From the NCBI GenBank assembly GCA_963775575.1, contig CAVZJG010000003.1, forward strand, positions 517,825 to 581,824: DNA of 64,000 nt. Reading direction: 5' to 3'. The notes under the pieces were generated by a model. It ran no database searches, was not told the origin of the DNA, and saw only the letters and a program-made list of their open reading frames with translations. A program made the translations under genes and the position numbers. Shown here piece after piece: positions 39,163 through 49,417 of the stretch. This DNA comes from Roseiarcus sp963775575. GTDB taxonomy: Bacteria; Pseudomonadota; Alphaproteobacteria; Rhizobiales; Beijerinckiaceae. Numbering within the stretch: the first letter of the stretch is position 1; each line of letters opens with the position of its first letter.

Positions 39163-39491
39163 TGGCCGACCAACCCCCTGACTTCGCCGCAATGCGCCGC
39201 GCCATCGGGTTCGTCCTGATCGCCTTGGCGATCGTCGCGGTCGCCGTTCACCGCCGTTACGACGAAGAGCCGGCGCGCGCGCCGCTGCCCGTCCCTTCCA
39301 TCCCGAGCGATGCGCTCGCCCGCGAGCTGGCGCGCTGCCAGGCGATCGGCATGGCCGTTGAGGAAGACGCCGCCTGCAAAGCCGCGTGGGCCGAGAACCG
39401 ACGTCGCTTCTTCGCCTCTCCTCCCACTGAGCCCGCCTCGTCCACACCAACGAGCGAACAGAAGCCCGCCGATAACCCTGAGGATCGATAG
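39162..39491 (+). CDS. trbK: TrbK-alt, putative entry exclusion protein
   Basis: This 109-residue protein has a single N-terminal membrane anchor (AIGFVLIALAIVAVAVHR). A periplasmic segment follows with the conserved ELARCQAIGMAVEEDAACKA and WAENRRRFF, the TrbK-alt signature with two cysteines. It should prevent redundant transfer into cells already carrying the ICE. The C-terminal 25 residues are low-complexity. It lies between trbJ and trbL as in related clusters. Confidence 0.88.
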   Translation: MADQPPDFAAMRRAIGFVLIALAIVAVAVHRRYDEEPARAPLPVPSIPSDALARELARCQAIGMAVEEDAACKAAWAENRRRFFASPPTEPASSTPTSEQKPADNPEDR

Positions 39492-39496
39492 GCGAC

Positions 39497-40759
39497 ATGG
39501 GCGGCGCCGGCGTCGTCGACAATTTTCTGGGCGTCTTCACCCAGTATATCGATTCCGGCTTCGGCCTCGTGCAGGGCGATGTCCGCTGGCTCGCCGGCGT
39601 GCTCATCGCCATCGACATCACTCTGGCCGGCCTCTTCTGGGCGATGGCGCCCGACGAGGATGTCCTCGCGCGATTGATCAAGAAAACGCTCTATATCGGT
39701 GTTTTCGCTTTCATCATCAGCAACTACAACAACCTCGCGAAAATCATCTACAACTCCTTCGCGGGCCTCGGCATCGAAGCCAGCGGCGGGACGCTGAGCC
39801 AGGCGCAACTCCTTCAGCCCGGGCGCATTGCTCAGGTCGGCGTCAACGCCGGTCAGCCGATTCTCACCGCAATTTCGGGGCTGATGGGCTTTGCCAGCTT
39901 CTTCGACAATTTCATCCAGATCGCCATCCTGCTGATCGCCTGGATGATCGTCGTCATCAGCTTCTTCATCATGGCGATCCAGCTCTTCGTCAGCCTGATC
40001 GAGTTCAAGCTCACGACCTTGGCGGGCTTCGTCCTCGTGCCCTTCGGCCTCTTCGGCCGCACCGCTTTCCTCGCGGAGAAGGTGCTAGGCAACGTGGTCT
40101 CGTCAGGCGTGAAGATCCTCGTGCTCGCCGTGATCGTCGGCATCGGCTCGACGATCTTCGGTCAGTTCACTGGCATTCTGAACAATCCCCCGACCATCAG
40201 CGACGCCCTGACCCTGATTCTCGCGGCCTTGTCCATGCTCGGCCTCACCATCTTCGGACCCGGCATCGCGAACGGTCTCATCGCCGGCGGGCCGCAGCTC
40301 GGCGCCGGCGCGGCCGTCGGAACGGGCCTCGCCGTCGCAGGGATCGGCGCCGCCGGGGTCGGCCTCGCGGCGGGCGGTCTCAGCGCCGCCGGAGGTGTAC
40401 TCGCGGGGATCGGACGTGCGGGAGCCTCTGTCGCCGGCGGCGCCGCTACAGCCTATCGGGCGGGCGGGCTCGCTGGCGTCGCCGAGGCTGGCGCTTCGGC
40501 CGCCGCCAGTCCGCTTCGCCGCGCGGCCTCTAACCCGAGCGAAGGCTCCGCGACAGGAGGCGAGGCCGCGACGGGGGAAGCTAATTCTCAGGGAGCGAGC
40601 GCTTCGAACCAGACCGAATCCTCCGCGCAGCCGGCCTGGGCGCGGCGCATGAAGCGCAGCCAGGCCATCAGCCGCGGCGTCTCCGCCGTCGAACACGCCA
40701 TCCGCTCTGGCGACCACGCAAGCGCCGGCGGCGGCGTCGATCTCTCTGAAGGAGAATAG
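39497..40759 (+). CDS. trbL: TrbL, VirB6-like polytopic membrane protein
   Basis: This 420-residue inner-membrane channel component has at least six hydrophobic helices between residues about 25 and 265 (GVLIAIDITLAGLFWAMAPD, IAILLIAWMIVVISFFIMAI, LSMLGLTIFGPGIANGLIAG). The conserved loop LVPFGLFGRTAFLAEKVLG is present. The C-terminal 150 residues are Gly/Ala/Ser-rich and poorly conserved, ending in HAIRSGDHASAGGG. It follows trbK by 5 bases and precedes trbF by 3 bases. Confidence 0.93.
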   Translation: MGGAGVVDNFLGVFTQYIDSGFGLVQGDVRWLAGVLIAIDITLAGLFWAMAPDEDVLARLIKKTLYIGVFAFIISNYNNLAKIIYNSFAGLGIEASGGTLSQAQLLQPGRIAQVGVNAGQPILTAISGLMGFASFFDNFIQIAILLIAWMIVVISFFIMAIQLFVSLIEFKLTTLAGFVLVPFGLFGRTAFLAEKVLGNVVSSGVKILVLAVIVGIGSTIFGQFTGILNNPPTISDALTLILAALSMLGLTIFGPGIANGLIAGGPQLGAGAAVGTGLAVAGIGAAGVGLAAGGLSAAGGVLAGIGRAGASVAGGAATAYRAGGLAGVAEAGASAAASPLRRAASNPSEGSATGGEAATGEANSQGASASNQTESSAQPAWARRMKRSQAISRGVSAVEHAIRSGDHASAGGGVDLSEGE

Positions 40760-40762
40760 AAG

Positions 40763-41442
40763 ATGTTCTGGCGACCGACGGTGCGTTACGGCGCGACCCC
40801 CGAACCCGAGACGCCCTATCAGCGGGCCGGCCAAGTCTGGGACGAGCGCATCGGCTCCGCCCGTGTCCAGGCCAAGAATTGGCGGCTCGCCTTCTTCGGC
40901 ATGCTCGCGCTCAGCGGCGGTCTTGCCGGCGGTCTCGTCTGGCAATCCGCGCGCGGCACGGTCACGCCGTGGGTCGTCCAGATCGACAAGCTCGGTCAGT
41001 CGCAGGCAGTGGCGCCAGCCATCGCCGATTACCGGCCGACCGACCCGCAGATCGCCTGGCATCTCGCGCGCTTCATCGAAGAGGTGCGCGGCATTCCCGC
41101 TGACCCGGTCGTGCTGCGTCAGAACTGGCTGGAGGCCTACAGCTACGTCACCGACAAGGGCGCGCTGGCGCTCAACGAATATGCGCGCGCCAACGATCCC
41201 TTCTCCAAGGTCGACAAGACCCAGGTCTCGGTCGAGGTGTCGAGCGTCATCCGCGCCTCGAACGACAGCTTCCGCGTCGCCTGGATCGAGAGGCGCTACG
41301 TCGACGACGCGCTCGCCGCGACCGAACGCTGGAGCGCCATTCTCACCATCGTCGTGCAGCCGCCGACCGACGCCGACCGGCTGAAGAAGAACCCGCTCGG
41401 CGTCTACGTCCACGCCCTCAACTGGTCCAAGGAGCTCGGCTG

Positions 41443-41443
<1 letters not shown>
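40763..41443 (+). CDS. trbF: TrbF, VirB8-like protein
   Basis: This 226-residue protein begins FWRPTVRYGATPEPETPYQR then AGQVWDERIGSARVQAKNWR, followed by one membrane helix (FFGMLALSGGLAGGLVWQSA). A periplasmic VirB8 domain follows (TPWVVQIDKLGQSQAVAPAI, ALNEYARANDPFSKVDKTQV, FRVAWIERRYVDDALAATER). It scaffolds pore assembly. Its stop overlaps the trbG ATG. Confidence 0.95.
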
Positions 41444-42426
<983 letters not shown>

Positions 42427-42430
<4 letters not shown>

Positions 42431-43608
42431 CAGACGCCCCTCATGAAGAGGCGGCTCGGCCCGCAGGGGGCGAACGGCCGCCGCAGGAGATGCGACTGCG
42501 ATCCCGCCGAGCGCCCGTGACACGGCTTTCGCGTAGAGTGCTCACGGGTCTTGGCGCTGTCGCGGCCGTCGGCGTCAGCGGCGCGCTGTTCTTCGCCTTG
42601 CAGCCGCATCTGCGGACAATCGGCTCGGAGCTTTACAACACCGACAACCGCAACACGCCGGACGGCCTCGCCAATCTGCCGAATGACTATACGGGGCTGC
42701 AACGCCACGTTCCGCAGTTAGGACCACCGCTGCCCGGCGATCTCGGCCGGCCGATCCTCAACGCCGGCGCGCCTGCGCCGGGCATGCCGACGGCAGCTCC
42801 CGATCCGGAACAGCAGCGCATCGCCCAAGAGCAGGAGGCGGCGCTCACCAGCCATCTCTTCGCCACAACCAATGTCGCTCAAATCACCGCCCCGTCGTTT
42901 CAGGCGCCCGCATCCCCCCAAACCGCAGCGGCGGCTTCGACGGCCGCCTCGAGCGATCTCACTTCCCAGGATCACAAGCTCGCTTTCTTGAACGGGAACG
43001 TCGATCGCCGCACCGTCAGCCCCGATCGCGTGGAGGCGCCCGCCAGCCCTTATGTGCTGCAGGCTGGCGCTGTGATTCCAGCCGCGCTGATCACAGGCTT
43101 GCGCTCGGATCTGCCCGGTCAGGTTACGGCGCAAGTGACCGAGGATGTCTATGACAGCCCGACCGGCAAGGTTCTTCTGATCCCGCAGGGCGCCCGCCTC
43201 ATCGGTCAGTACGACGCGCAGGTCGCCTTCGGTCAGTCTCGCGCGCTGCTCGTCTGGAATCGCCTGATCATGCCCAATGGCCGCTCGATCGTGCTCGAAC
43301 GCCAGCCCGGCGCCGATCCCGAAGGCTACGCCGGTCTCGAGGACGAGGTCGACAACCATTGGGGCATGCTGTTCAAGGCCGCGATCCTCTCGACCCTTCT
43401 CAGCGTCGGCTCCGAGGCTGGCGCGAACAACAACGATAGCGCGCTCGTTCAGGCCCTCCGTCAGGGCTCCTCGCAGGGCTTCAACCAGGTCGGCCAGCAG
43501 GTCGTCGGCAGATCGTTGAATGTCCAGCCGACCATCACGATCCGGCCGGGTTTCCCGGTGCGCGTCATCGTAAACCACGATCTGGTGCTCGAACCGTACC
43601 AAGGATGA
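42427..43608 (+). CDS. trbI: TrbI, VirB10-like protein
   Basis: A GTG start at 42427 overlaps the ancestral trbG stop and gives 393 residues. A cytoplasmic N-terminus is followed by one membrane helix (VLTGLGAVAAVGVSGALFFA) and a proline-rich linker. The VirB10 domain follows: SPYVLQAGAVIPAALITGLR, then DLPGQVTAQVTEDVYDSPTG, then LLIPQGARLIGQYDAQVAFG and TIRPGFPVRVIVNHDLVLEP. It links inner and outer membranes in the pore. The frameshift in trbG joins its frame to trbI, but TrbI itself is intact. Confidence 0.93.
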
Positions 43609-43618
43609 GAATACCGAG

Positions 43619-43861
43619 ATGTCCAAGCTGAAGCTCGGCGCGATCGCCGACGACAAGCCGGTGAAGCTTACTGTTGAGTTGCCTGCCGCCGTGCATCGCG
43701 ATCTCGTCGCTTACGCGGAGGCGCTCGGAAGGGAGACCGGACAGTCTATCGCTGAACCGCCGAAACTGATCGCGCCGATGCTGTCTCGCTTCATGGCGAC
43801 CGACCGCGCGTTTACAAAGGCGCGTCGCGGGCGTCAGGCGCCGGTTGCCGGCAAAGGGTAG
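43619..43861 (+). CDS. DUF2274 protein
   Basis: This 80-residue protein begins MSKLKLGAIADDKPVKLTVE then LPAAVHRDLVAYAEALGRET, the DUF2274 signature. It is found directly after trbI in most alphaproteobacterial trb clusters. The strand-helix-helix pattern suggests a ribbon-helix-helix-like DNA-binding protein that could regulate the operon. Its 3' end overlaps the convergent LysR gene by 28 bases, an arrangement that could allow mutual interference. Confidence 0.88.
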   Translation: MSKLKLGAIADDKPVKLTVELPAAVHRDLVAYAEALGRETGQSIAEPPKLIAPMLSRFMATDRAFTKARRGRQAPVAGKG

Positions 43862-44793
43862 CGCTCGCCCAAAAGCTTCAGAAAGCTCGCCAAAGCCGGA
43901 TTGTCATTGTCCTCTCTCCAATGAGCCGAATAGTCAATTCTGGACGGCCCAGCGCCGTCGCGCAGGTCCCGAAAGATCAAGCCGGGCAAGTTCGCGCCGA
44001 TGCAGGCCTCGGTCATCAGGCTGATGCCGAAACCGGCGCCAACGAGATTCTTGAGACTTCCGCGGCTCACATTGTGGCGCAAGATCTTAGGTCGGTCCTC
44101 CGGAGAGGCGAGCTTGGCGACGAGAATATCTTGGAACTCGGCGCTCGGATCGTGCTGATTGAGCAGCAGCGTCTCGCCTTTCAGGTCGGTCCAATGGATG
44201 ATCTCGCGCGTCGCCAACCGATGGCGTTCCGGCAAGGCCACGACGATCCGCTCGCTCCAGAGCGGCATGGCGTTGCTGTCGAGCAGCGAGCCTTCTCCAG
44301 CGACAATCGCGATGTCCAGGACGCCGTTCCTCAGCGCAGTGACGAGACGCGTCCGCGAACTCTCCTTCATGCCGACGTCTATCCGCGGGAACCGCTGTGC
44401 ATAGTCCTTCAATGTCGCGCGCAGGTTTCCGGCAGACAGCGACGTGTAGAAGCCGATCGTCAGCCGTCCGGTCTCGCCGCAGCTGGCGCTATGCGCGATC
44501 GTCGCCAATGCATCCATCTGCTCCAGAATCGATCTGGCCGCGAGCAGGAAGTTGCGCCCGGCCGGCGTCGCTCGCACGCCGCCGCTCGATCGCTCGAACA
44601 CGATCACGCCAATCGATTCCTCGAGCTGGCGAATGCAGCGGCTCAGCGTGGATTGCCGAACCATCAAAGCGTCGGCGGCTCGCCGAAAGCTCCCGTGGTC
44701 CGCCGCCGCTACGGCATATCTCAGATGTTGAAACGCGAAACCCAATGGCCGCATTCGAAAAGGGGAGCCTATCGGTTTGCGGTCATCAGGCAT
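43834..44793 (-). CDS. LysR-family transcriptional regulator
   Basis: This 319-residue protein has an N-terminal winged helix-turn-helix (FQHLRYAVAAADHGSFRRAA then DALMVRQSTLSRCIRQLEES, residues 20-75). The linker helix and effector domain follow (GRLTIGFYTSLSAGNLRATL, VLDIAIVAGEGSL, LIFRDLRDG). The 15-residue N-terminal extension is longer than usual; a later start is possible. A LysR gene commonly closes the trb cluster in these ICEs. The inducer is unknown. It converges with DUF2274. Confidence 0.9.
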   Translation of the reverse strand: MPDDRKPIGSPFRMRPLGFAFQHLRYAVAAADHGSFRRAADALMVRQSTLSRCIRQLEESIGVIVFERSSGGVRATPAGRNFLLAARSILEQMDALATIAHSASCGETGRLTIGFYTSLSAGNLRATLKDYAQRFPRIDVGMKESSRTRLVTALRNGVLDIAIVAGEGSLLDSNAMPLWSERIVVALPERHRLATREIIHWTDLKGETLLLNQHDPSAEFQDILVAKLASPEDRPKILRHNVSRGSLKNLVGAGFGISLMTEACIGANLPGLIFRDLRDGAGPSRIDYSAHWREDNDNPALASFLKLLGERYPLPATGA

Positions 44794-45231
44794 GCTCCAC
44801 CACTCGGCTCCTCGCCAATGCGCGCTGTGAGATCGAACACGCCGGTCGCGCTCGCCACGCCGATCCTCATGTAACCAGCCGCATGCCCGATGAGCGCGTT
44901 CAGGGAGCGTTCAAGCCTCGCGACCGCATGCGCCAATTCGGCGACATTGGACGGATGATCGACGACAATCATGGCGCCACCGGGACCGGCGCCGAGCGCC
45001 AGTTCGATCAGACGCGAAATGTGTTTCGGCGCCGGAATGGACCCCACCCTGAAAGGCGCGCAACACGCTGAAATTGAACACGAATATGCTTTGATGGCGG
45101 CGTCCCGATCGACGCTGATCGGGACCACGCTTGGGGGGATGTCCCGCGAAATGTTGAAAATGGAGGAGCGGCGTTGCTCGCCTTGAGCCGGTAGGCTCGG
45201 GGTGTTGATTCCACAAGAGGAAAGCAACGCC
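44794..45231. other. Region upstream of LysR without an assignable gene
   Basis: The minus-strand frame across 44769-45060 reads SRLIELALGAGPGGAMIVVD then HPSNVAELAHAVARLERSL, protein-like but unrecognised. It has no convincing start and may be a decayed gene fragment. The end of the region (45180-45231) leads into an IS256-type transposase relic. Confidence 0.3.
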
Positions 45232-45706
45232 ATGAAGAAGCATATCACACTACGGCGATTCCCACGCATGCGCTGAAGACCGAGGCGCTGGCGAGCATGT
45301 CGGCGACTTTCGGCGATTTTGCCTGGCGGCGGGGGTCGAGACGCTGAGCGAAATGATGGATCAGGACGCCGAGGCGGTTTGCGGCGCGCGTCATGCGCGG
45401 GACGAGGGCCGGCGGGCGCATCGATGGGGCCGAACAAAGGGCAAGATCGGCTTCCACGGCGGCAAGATCAAGGTCGAGCGTTCGCGCGTTCGCGATTTCG
45501 ACGGCGCGGAACACGTTCTGCCAAGCTGGGAGAGCGCGGTCGGCAAAAATTGGCTTGGCGAATGGGCGATGAACCAGATGCTGATCAACGTCTCGACGCG
45601 CAAATTCAAGCGCTCGGTCCGGCTGCCCGGGGGCGATGTGCCGGCCTCCGACGGCGCCGGCCTGTCGAAGTCGGCGACCTCGCGCCGCTTCGTCGCGCGC
45701 CACTGA
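45232..45706 (+). pseudogene. IS256 (Mutator)-family transposase relic
   Basis: ATG at 45232 begins MKKHIT, but the frame is lost within a few codons. TAIPTHALKTEALASMSATF follows in another frame. A missing base near 45322 shifts it again before AGVETLSEMMDQDAEAVCGA, RHARDEGRRAHRWGRTKGKI and GDVPASDGAGLSKSATSRRF. These are the N-terminal about 150 residues of a Mutator-type transposase. The stop at 45706 cuts off the whole catalytic DDE domain. It is an inactive fragment, marking the first of many IS relics beyond the trb cluster. Confidence 0.8.
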
Positions 45707-45995
45707 GGCGATGAGACAATGAAGCAAAAGGTCGTCATGCAGTTCACCCTATTTTACGTGCGCACGCTCTCGCGGATCGCACATAAACATCGTCGTTCGC
45801 TTGAGTCGTTGGCGATGGATTCTCCTGTGTGAATCGCCTAGGCTCCGAGAGCCGGCGGGAGGAGTCGATTCGCGCGATCTCCCGCGCACGTCGTCGCTAT
45901 GCTGCTTGACAAAATGAGACGGGTTCGGGCGCTCAACCGCACATCGCCGAGTCTACTGGCGCTCTTTGTTCGGCGTGAGGCAAGCACGTCTTCGC

Positions 45996-46619
45996 TCATC
46001 GACACAGATGCAAATCGGCGCCGAACTGCGCGGCGATCGCGTCGATGAACGACTCGGCGGTCCAATGGCCGGCCAGCAGCAGAAAGCATAGCGCGTAGAG
46101 CGCAGCCAATGGAGACATTCGAACGACCGTTCGCGAAGATAATTCCAGACGCTCAGGTTTGACTCGGAGCGCGGCGAACAGCGCGATCGAGATCGCGCCG
46201 ATCAGGACGCCGATGACGACTTCCGGCACGGTGTGGGATTCGAGCGCAACCCGACTGGCGCCGATAGCCAGGATCAGCACGGCCGCGCCGCCATACAACG
46301 CTAACCGCCATCGAGGCGCTCGTCCCGTGCCGAACAGCAGAGCTAGGCAGCCATAGAACATCGCGCCGAACGCGGCATGACCGCTCGGGCTTCCGACGCC
46401 GAAAGCGGGATGGTTGCCGCCGCAAGTCGCGAAAACGAGTTTGGCGAACAGCGTGGCCATCAAGCACGCCGTCAGAGCCGCCGCGTAGGCCGCGGCGTCC
46501 TGTCGCCAGCCGATCCAGGCCAGAAATACGATCAGGCCGAGAGACGCCGGCAGGAGAACGGCGATATCGCCAAAATTGCTGACCAGCTGCATCAGGGCCT
46601 CTTGTTGCGATATCGACAT
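45996..46619 (-). CDS. PAP2-superfamily membrane phosphatase
   Basis: This 207-residue protein has about five hydrophobic helices. The PAP2 signature is spread over KLVFATCGGNHPAFGVGSPS (C1-like), then GHAAFGAMFYG (C2, SGH histidine) and GASRVALESHTVPEVVIGVL (C3, with SRxxxxxHxxxE/D). The first motif is degenerate. Such enzymes dephosphorylate lipid phosphates such as undecaprenyl or phosphatidate phosphates at the membrane. It stands alone between an IS relic and secreted-protein genes; substrate is unknown. Confidence 0.82.
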   Translation of the reverse strand: MSISQQEALMQLVSNFGDIAVLLPASLGLIVFLAWIGWRQDAAAYAAALTACLMATLFAKLVFATCGGNHPAFGVGSPSGHAAFGAMFYGCLALLFGTGRAPRWRLALYGGAAVLILAIGASRVALESHTVPEVVIGVLIGAISIALFAALRVKPERLELSSRTVVRMSPLAALYALCFLLLAGHWTAESFIDAIAAQFGADLHLCR

Positions 46620-46844
46620 TTATCCCGAACTCGGACGAAGAGCTCGAAATCGAAGCGTTATTCTTAACGCCCATCTTCGACGCCGATTTGGGCGCATTGC
46701 AGCGCGCCCGCCGTTCAACGCGCGTTGCGGGGCGCAGCCGATGCACGACGCCCGACAATCTCTACTGAGCCGGACGCGGGGCATTGCGAATGCGTTTGGA
46801 GGGTGGATACTGGAAAGGCTGTGCGGTCTTTTGCAAAGACGACC

Positions 46845-47180
46845 ATGTCTGCGCTTACTCGCGCTCTTATCCTGGCCCTAGCCGTCGCCCGGGCGCTCGA
46901 CCCGGCTTGCGCCGGCGAGGGCGGCGTCTCACTGGGCGGGTTCATGTGCGTTCGGCCATTTCCGCCGGCCTGTGCGGACCAGCCGGCCACCTACAAGAAG
47001 GCCGAGAATGTTTCAGCCTGTCAGCGCGAGATCGACGGATTGGCCGCCGCGACCGCGGCCTATCGCGATTGCCTCCAGCGCCAGATCGCCGACGCGGTGC
47101 GGCAAGCGAACGACGTTCTCGATCGCTTTCACTGCCAGTCGCGAGGCGATCCCTGCCCGTCGCCCGCCAAGCATCCGTGA
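46845..47180 (+). CDS. Small secreted cysteine-containing protein
   Basis: I chose ATG at 46845 (MSALTRALILALAVARALDP), giving 111 residues with a signal peptide (1-23, cleavage near ACA-GEGG). The mature part contains six cysteines: CVRPFPPACADQ, SACQREIDGLAAATAAYRDC and FHCQSRGDPCP. It is a periplasmic or secreted protein of unknown function with probable disulfides. A central helix (residues 60-95) is predicted. No family was recognised. It is convergent with the next secreted-protein gene. Confidence 0.65.
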   Translation: MSALTRALILALAVARALDPACAGEGGVSLGGFMCVRPFPPACADQPATYKKAENVSACQREIDGLAAATAAYRDCLQRQIADAVRQANDVLDRFHCQSRGDPCPSPAKHP

Positions 47181-47292
47181 GCGGCCCGACGCCCCCGCCG
47201 CGCGCCTGTTGGCCCGCTCCGTCCCATCCCGACGTCCCGAAGCGCGCGCGTCCGAGCGGCGCGCCGATTTCGCCTTGCCGGCGCGCTCGACC

Positions 47293-47676
47293 CTAATGCG
47301 GGCCGGGAACCGGGATTCTCGCAGCCGACTGGCTGAAAGCGGTCCCCGAACGCGTGGGTCCCACCCAGATATCGCCGTCGGCGTCGACGACGACGCACGT
47401 GTCCCCGCCGGACGCGGAGCTGCACGAGATATTCAGCGGCGGTCTGATTCGTCCGGTTGCCGGTGTTTTCAATTGATCGGCGCCCTCGGCGAGCTTCTTG
47501 TCTCCGACGGCGAAGAACGAGATTCTCCCGGTATCGTCGACGATCACGCAAGCGCCATTCGCGCATCCGATTTTGTAGTCCCTGGCGCTCGCTGCGCCAG
47601 AGAGCGCCACGCCCGCCACAGCGGCGAGCGCCGCCGCCAGCGCCAGACCTGACCGACAAGACACGGCTGCCTCCAT
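47293..47676 (-). CDS. Small secreted protein with internal repeat
   Basis: I chose ATG at 47676 (MEAAVSCRSGLALAAALAAV), giving 127 residues; an upstream ATG at 47730 would precede the signal peptide by 18 residues. The signal peptide (1-32) ends near GAASA-RDYK. The mature protein shows two similar segments, YKIGCANGACVIVDDTGRIS and ISCSSASGGDTCVVVDADGD, each with a Cys pair and a V(V/I)DDxGxI-like strand. This suggests two small beta repeats stabilised by disulfides. Function is unknown. Confidence 0.65.
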   Translation of the reverse strand: MEAAVSCRSGLALAAALAAVAGVALSGAASARDYKIGCANGACVIVDDTGRISFFAVGDKKLAEGADQLKTPATGRIRPPLNISCSSASGGDTCVVVDADGDIWVGPTRSGTAFSQSAARIPVPGPH

Positions 47677-48015
47677 TTTTTCCTGCGAACGCCCCCTTAT
47701 ATCCGCTTTCGTCGCCCAGGTCCCGAACAAGCTGGCGCCGACGAGCCGCGACGGATCGGCGCAATCGGGCGTGATCCGTGAGCGTTACGAGAGAAACAAA
47801 GCAAGCTCCCCGCTCACATGAACTGCAGCGCAATCCGATCGGCCGCACGCAGGGCGGCCATCATCAGCATCATCGTCGGATTTGCGCCACCACTTTATAA
47901 CTGGCGCGCCATTGACAGGAAATCGCACGTTGGCAAGATACAAAAATGGACCGTCCGCTCGCGCAGACGCGCCAGCGCGGAAGAGGTTGACCGCTGTTGT
48001 GCCCCAGGGGACGCG
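47677..48015. other. Intergenic region with base composition shift
   Basis: No gene is supported in these 339 bases. GC content falls toward the methyltransferase gene, whose ribosome-binding AGGGGACG precedes the ATG at 48016. Confidence 0.35.
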
Positions 48016-48987
48016 ATGAAATTTTCAAGATTAATGTTTCTGGCGGGAAAGTCTTCTAAAATCCGGTCATCGGGTAACGTCAGCCTCATGGATAGATATC
48101 GTACATTGGTTGATCTTTTTCAAATGTATAGACAAGGAGGTGCGTGCGCTAACATCGAAGATTTATGCGCAGACTTCAACCGGATCGATGCCTGCACTAA
48201 AGCCCAAATTGGGAGGTCGTTCGAAACGTTGAACGCTGTCGAGATCGGGTTCGGGGCAAAGCCTTATCGCATCATCTATTTTAACGCACGAGGGGTCAAC
48301 ACTTTCGGCATTGATATGGATCGGCCGATCGTCAATGGCAGCCCAATCGATTTATGGGGGATTGCTCGAAAAAACGGCCTCCTCCGTGCGGCCAAATCCG
48401 GATTTAGGTTTCATTTATTTGAAAGACAAGCTAGGCAAGCTTTCCTCAATCAAATTCACGCCTCGAATCCAACCTTTGCATTTGATACGAAAAGATTGAT
48501 CGTTGGGAATGCGGGCACCTGTGCCCCATGGGATCAGATATGTGTCCAACCGGATGTTATTTATTCGTTTAGAGTATTTGAACACATCGATCCCGAATCC
48601 TTGGAAAGTTTGATTAAAATTTTACATCAACACCTCCATAGAAGTGCGGTCATGTATATCGTGATAACCGTATATACAGGTATAATTGGTAATCATCTGA
48701 CGGAATGGTATCCGCATAGGCTGCACGAGCTGAACAAGCGTTCACATCCGTGGGAACACCTCCGCCGTAACCGCTTTCACGCTGACACCTATCTAAACAA
48801 ATTGACCCGTCGGCAATATGCAGACTTATTTTCGTCATACTTTGAAATATTGACCAACGAGCCTGTTATTCCGGATCTTGGTCGGGAGTTTTTAACTGAC
48901 GATGTACGTTATGAATTAGCTAAATATGATGAATATGAACTTTTGTCGAATGATTGTCTTTTTGTCTTGCGTCCTTCGGCCGCCTAG
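48016..48987 (+). CDS. SAM-dependent methyltransferase-like protein, low GC
   Basis: ATG at 48016 gives 323 residues. A Rossmann core is suggested by ETLNAVEIGFGAKPYRIIYF (motif I, E-x-G-x-G), NTFGIDMDRPI (acidic residue of motif II) and DVIYSFRVFEHIDPESLESL (motif IV/V region of class I methyltransferases). The C-terminal third is rich in aromatic and charged residues. Codon use and base composition are clearly more AT-rich than in every neighbour, so the gene was probably acquired separately. The acceptor substrate is unknown; no polysaccharide genes flank it, though an acyltransferase relic lies 8 kb away. Confidence 0.68.
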   Translation: MKFSRLMFLAGKSSKIRSSGNVSLMDRYRTLVDLFQMYRQGGACANIEDLCADFNRIDACTKAQIGRSFETLNAVEIGFGAKPYRIIYFNARGVNTFGIDMDRPIVNGSPIDLWGIARKNGLLRAAKSGFRFHLFERQARQAFLNQIHASNPTFAFDTKRLIVGNAGTCAPWDQICVQPDVIYSFRVFEHIDPESLESLIKILHQHLHRSAVMYIVITVYTGIIGNHLTEWYPHRLHELNKRSHPWEHLRRNRFHADTYLNKLTRRQYADLFSSYFEILTNEPVIPDLGREFLTDDVRYELAKYDEYELLSNDCLFVLRPSAA

Positions 48988-49302
48988 CACTACTTTGGCA
49001 GAATCATATGAGGCGCGGCCCGATAGGTTTCCGGCAATGCGGGCATCGCAAGGGCGGAGAACGGGCTGTGTTTCGGCCCTTTAATTGCGGGTTGGAGTCA
49101 AGCCTCTTTTGATATCGTCGATGCCGGGGTCATGGTCCTTTTCGAGGTCGATAGCCTCATGTTGATGTCCGGGTCGGGCGCCTCAACGTGTGCAACGGCG
49201 TTCGAGTAGAATTGACGCCAGCCGAAACAACGAGGTCACCGCAACACCGTCCCGGCGGGACGTCTCGGGCTACGATTCGCAGGCCCGAATCTGAACTCCT
49301 CT
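48988..49302. other. Non-coding stretch before a MITE
   Basis: No gene with family signature is seen here. The sequence returns to high GC after the low-GC methyltransferase. It is bounded on the right by a CTAA target-site copy. Confidence 0.35.
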
Positions 49303-49306
49303 CTAA

Positions 49307-49417
49307 CAGGGTGTTGAAGAAGTCGCAGGAGCCACTGGAAAACCGTGAACGAACCGGAATCAAAACCGGGCCCTTCACGAATCAAAGTGCGGCGAAAATG
49401 AGTTTTTCAACAGCCTG
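49307..49417. mobile_element. 111-bp MITE-like element with terminal inverted repeats
   Basis: The ends CAGGGTGTTGAAGAAGTC (49307-49324) and the complement of 49400-49417, CAGGCTGTTGAAAAACTC, match at 15 of 18 bases. A CTAA direct repeat flanks it (49303-49306 and 49418-49421). No coding capacity is present. The ends resemble those of IS5/IS1182-like elements, and the YTAR-type 4-bp duplication suits an IS5-type transposase. It inserted at the stop codon of the IS110 transposase gene. Confidence 0.75.
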
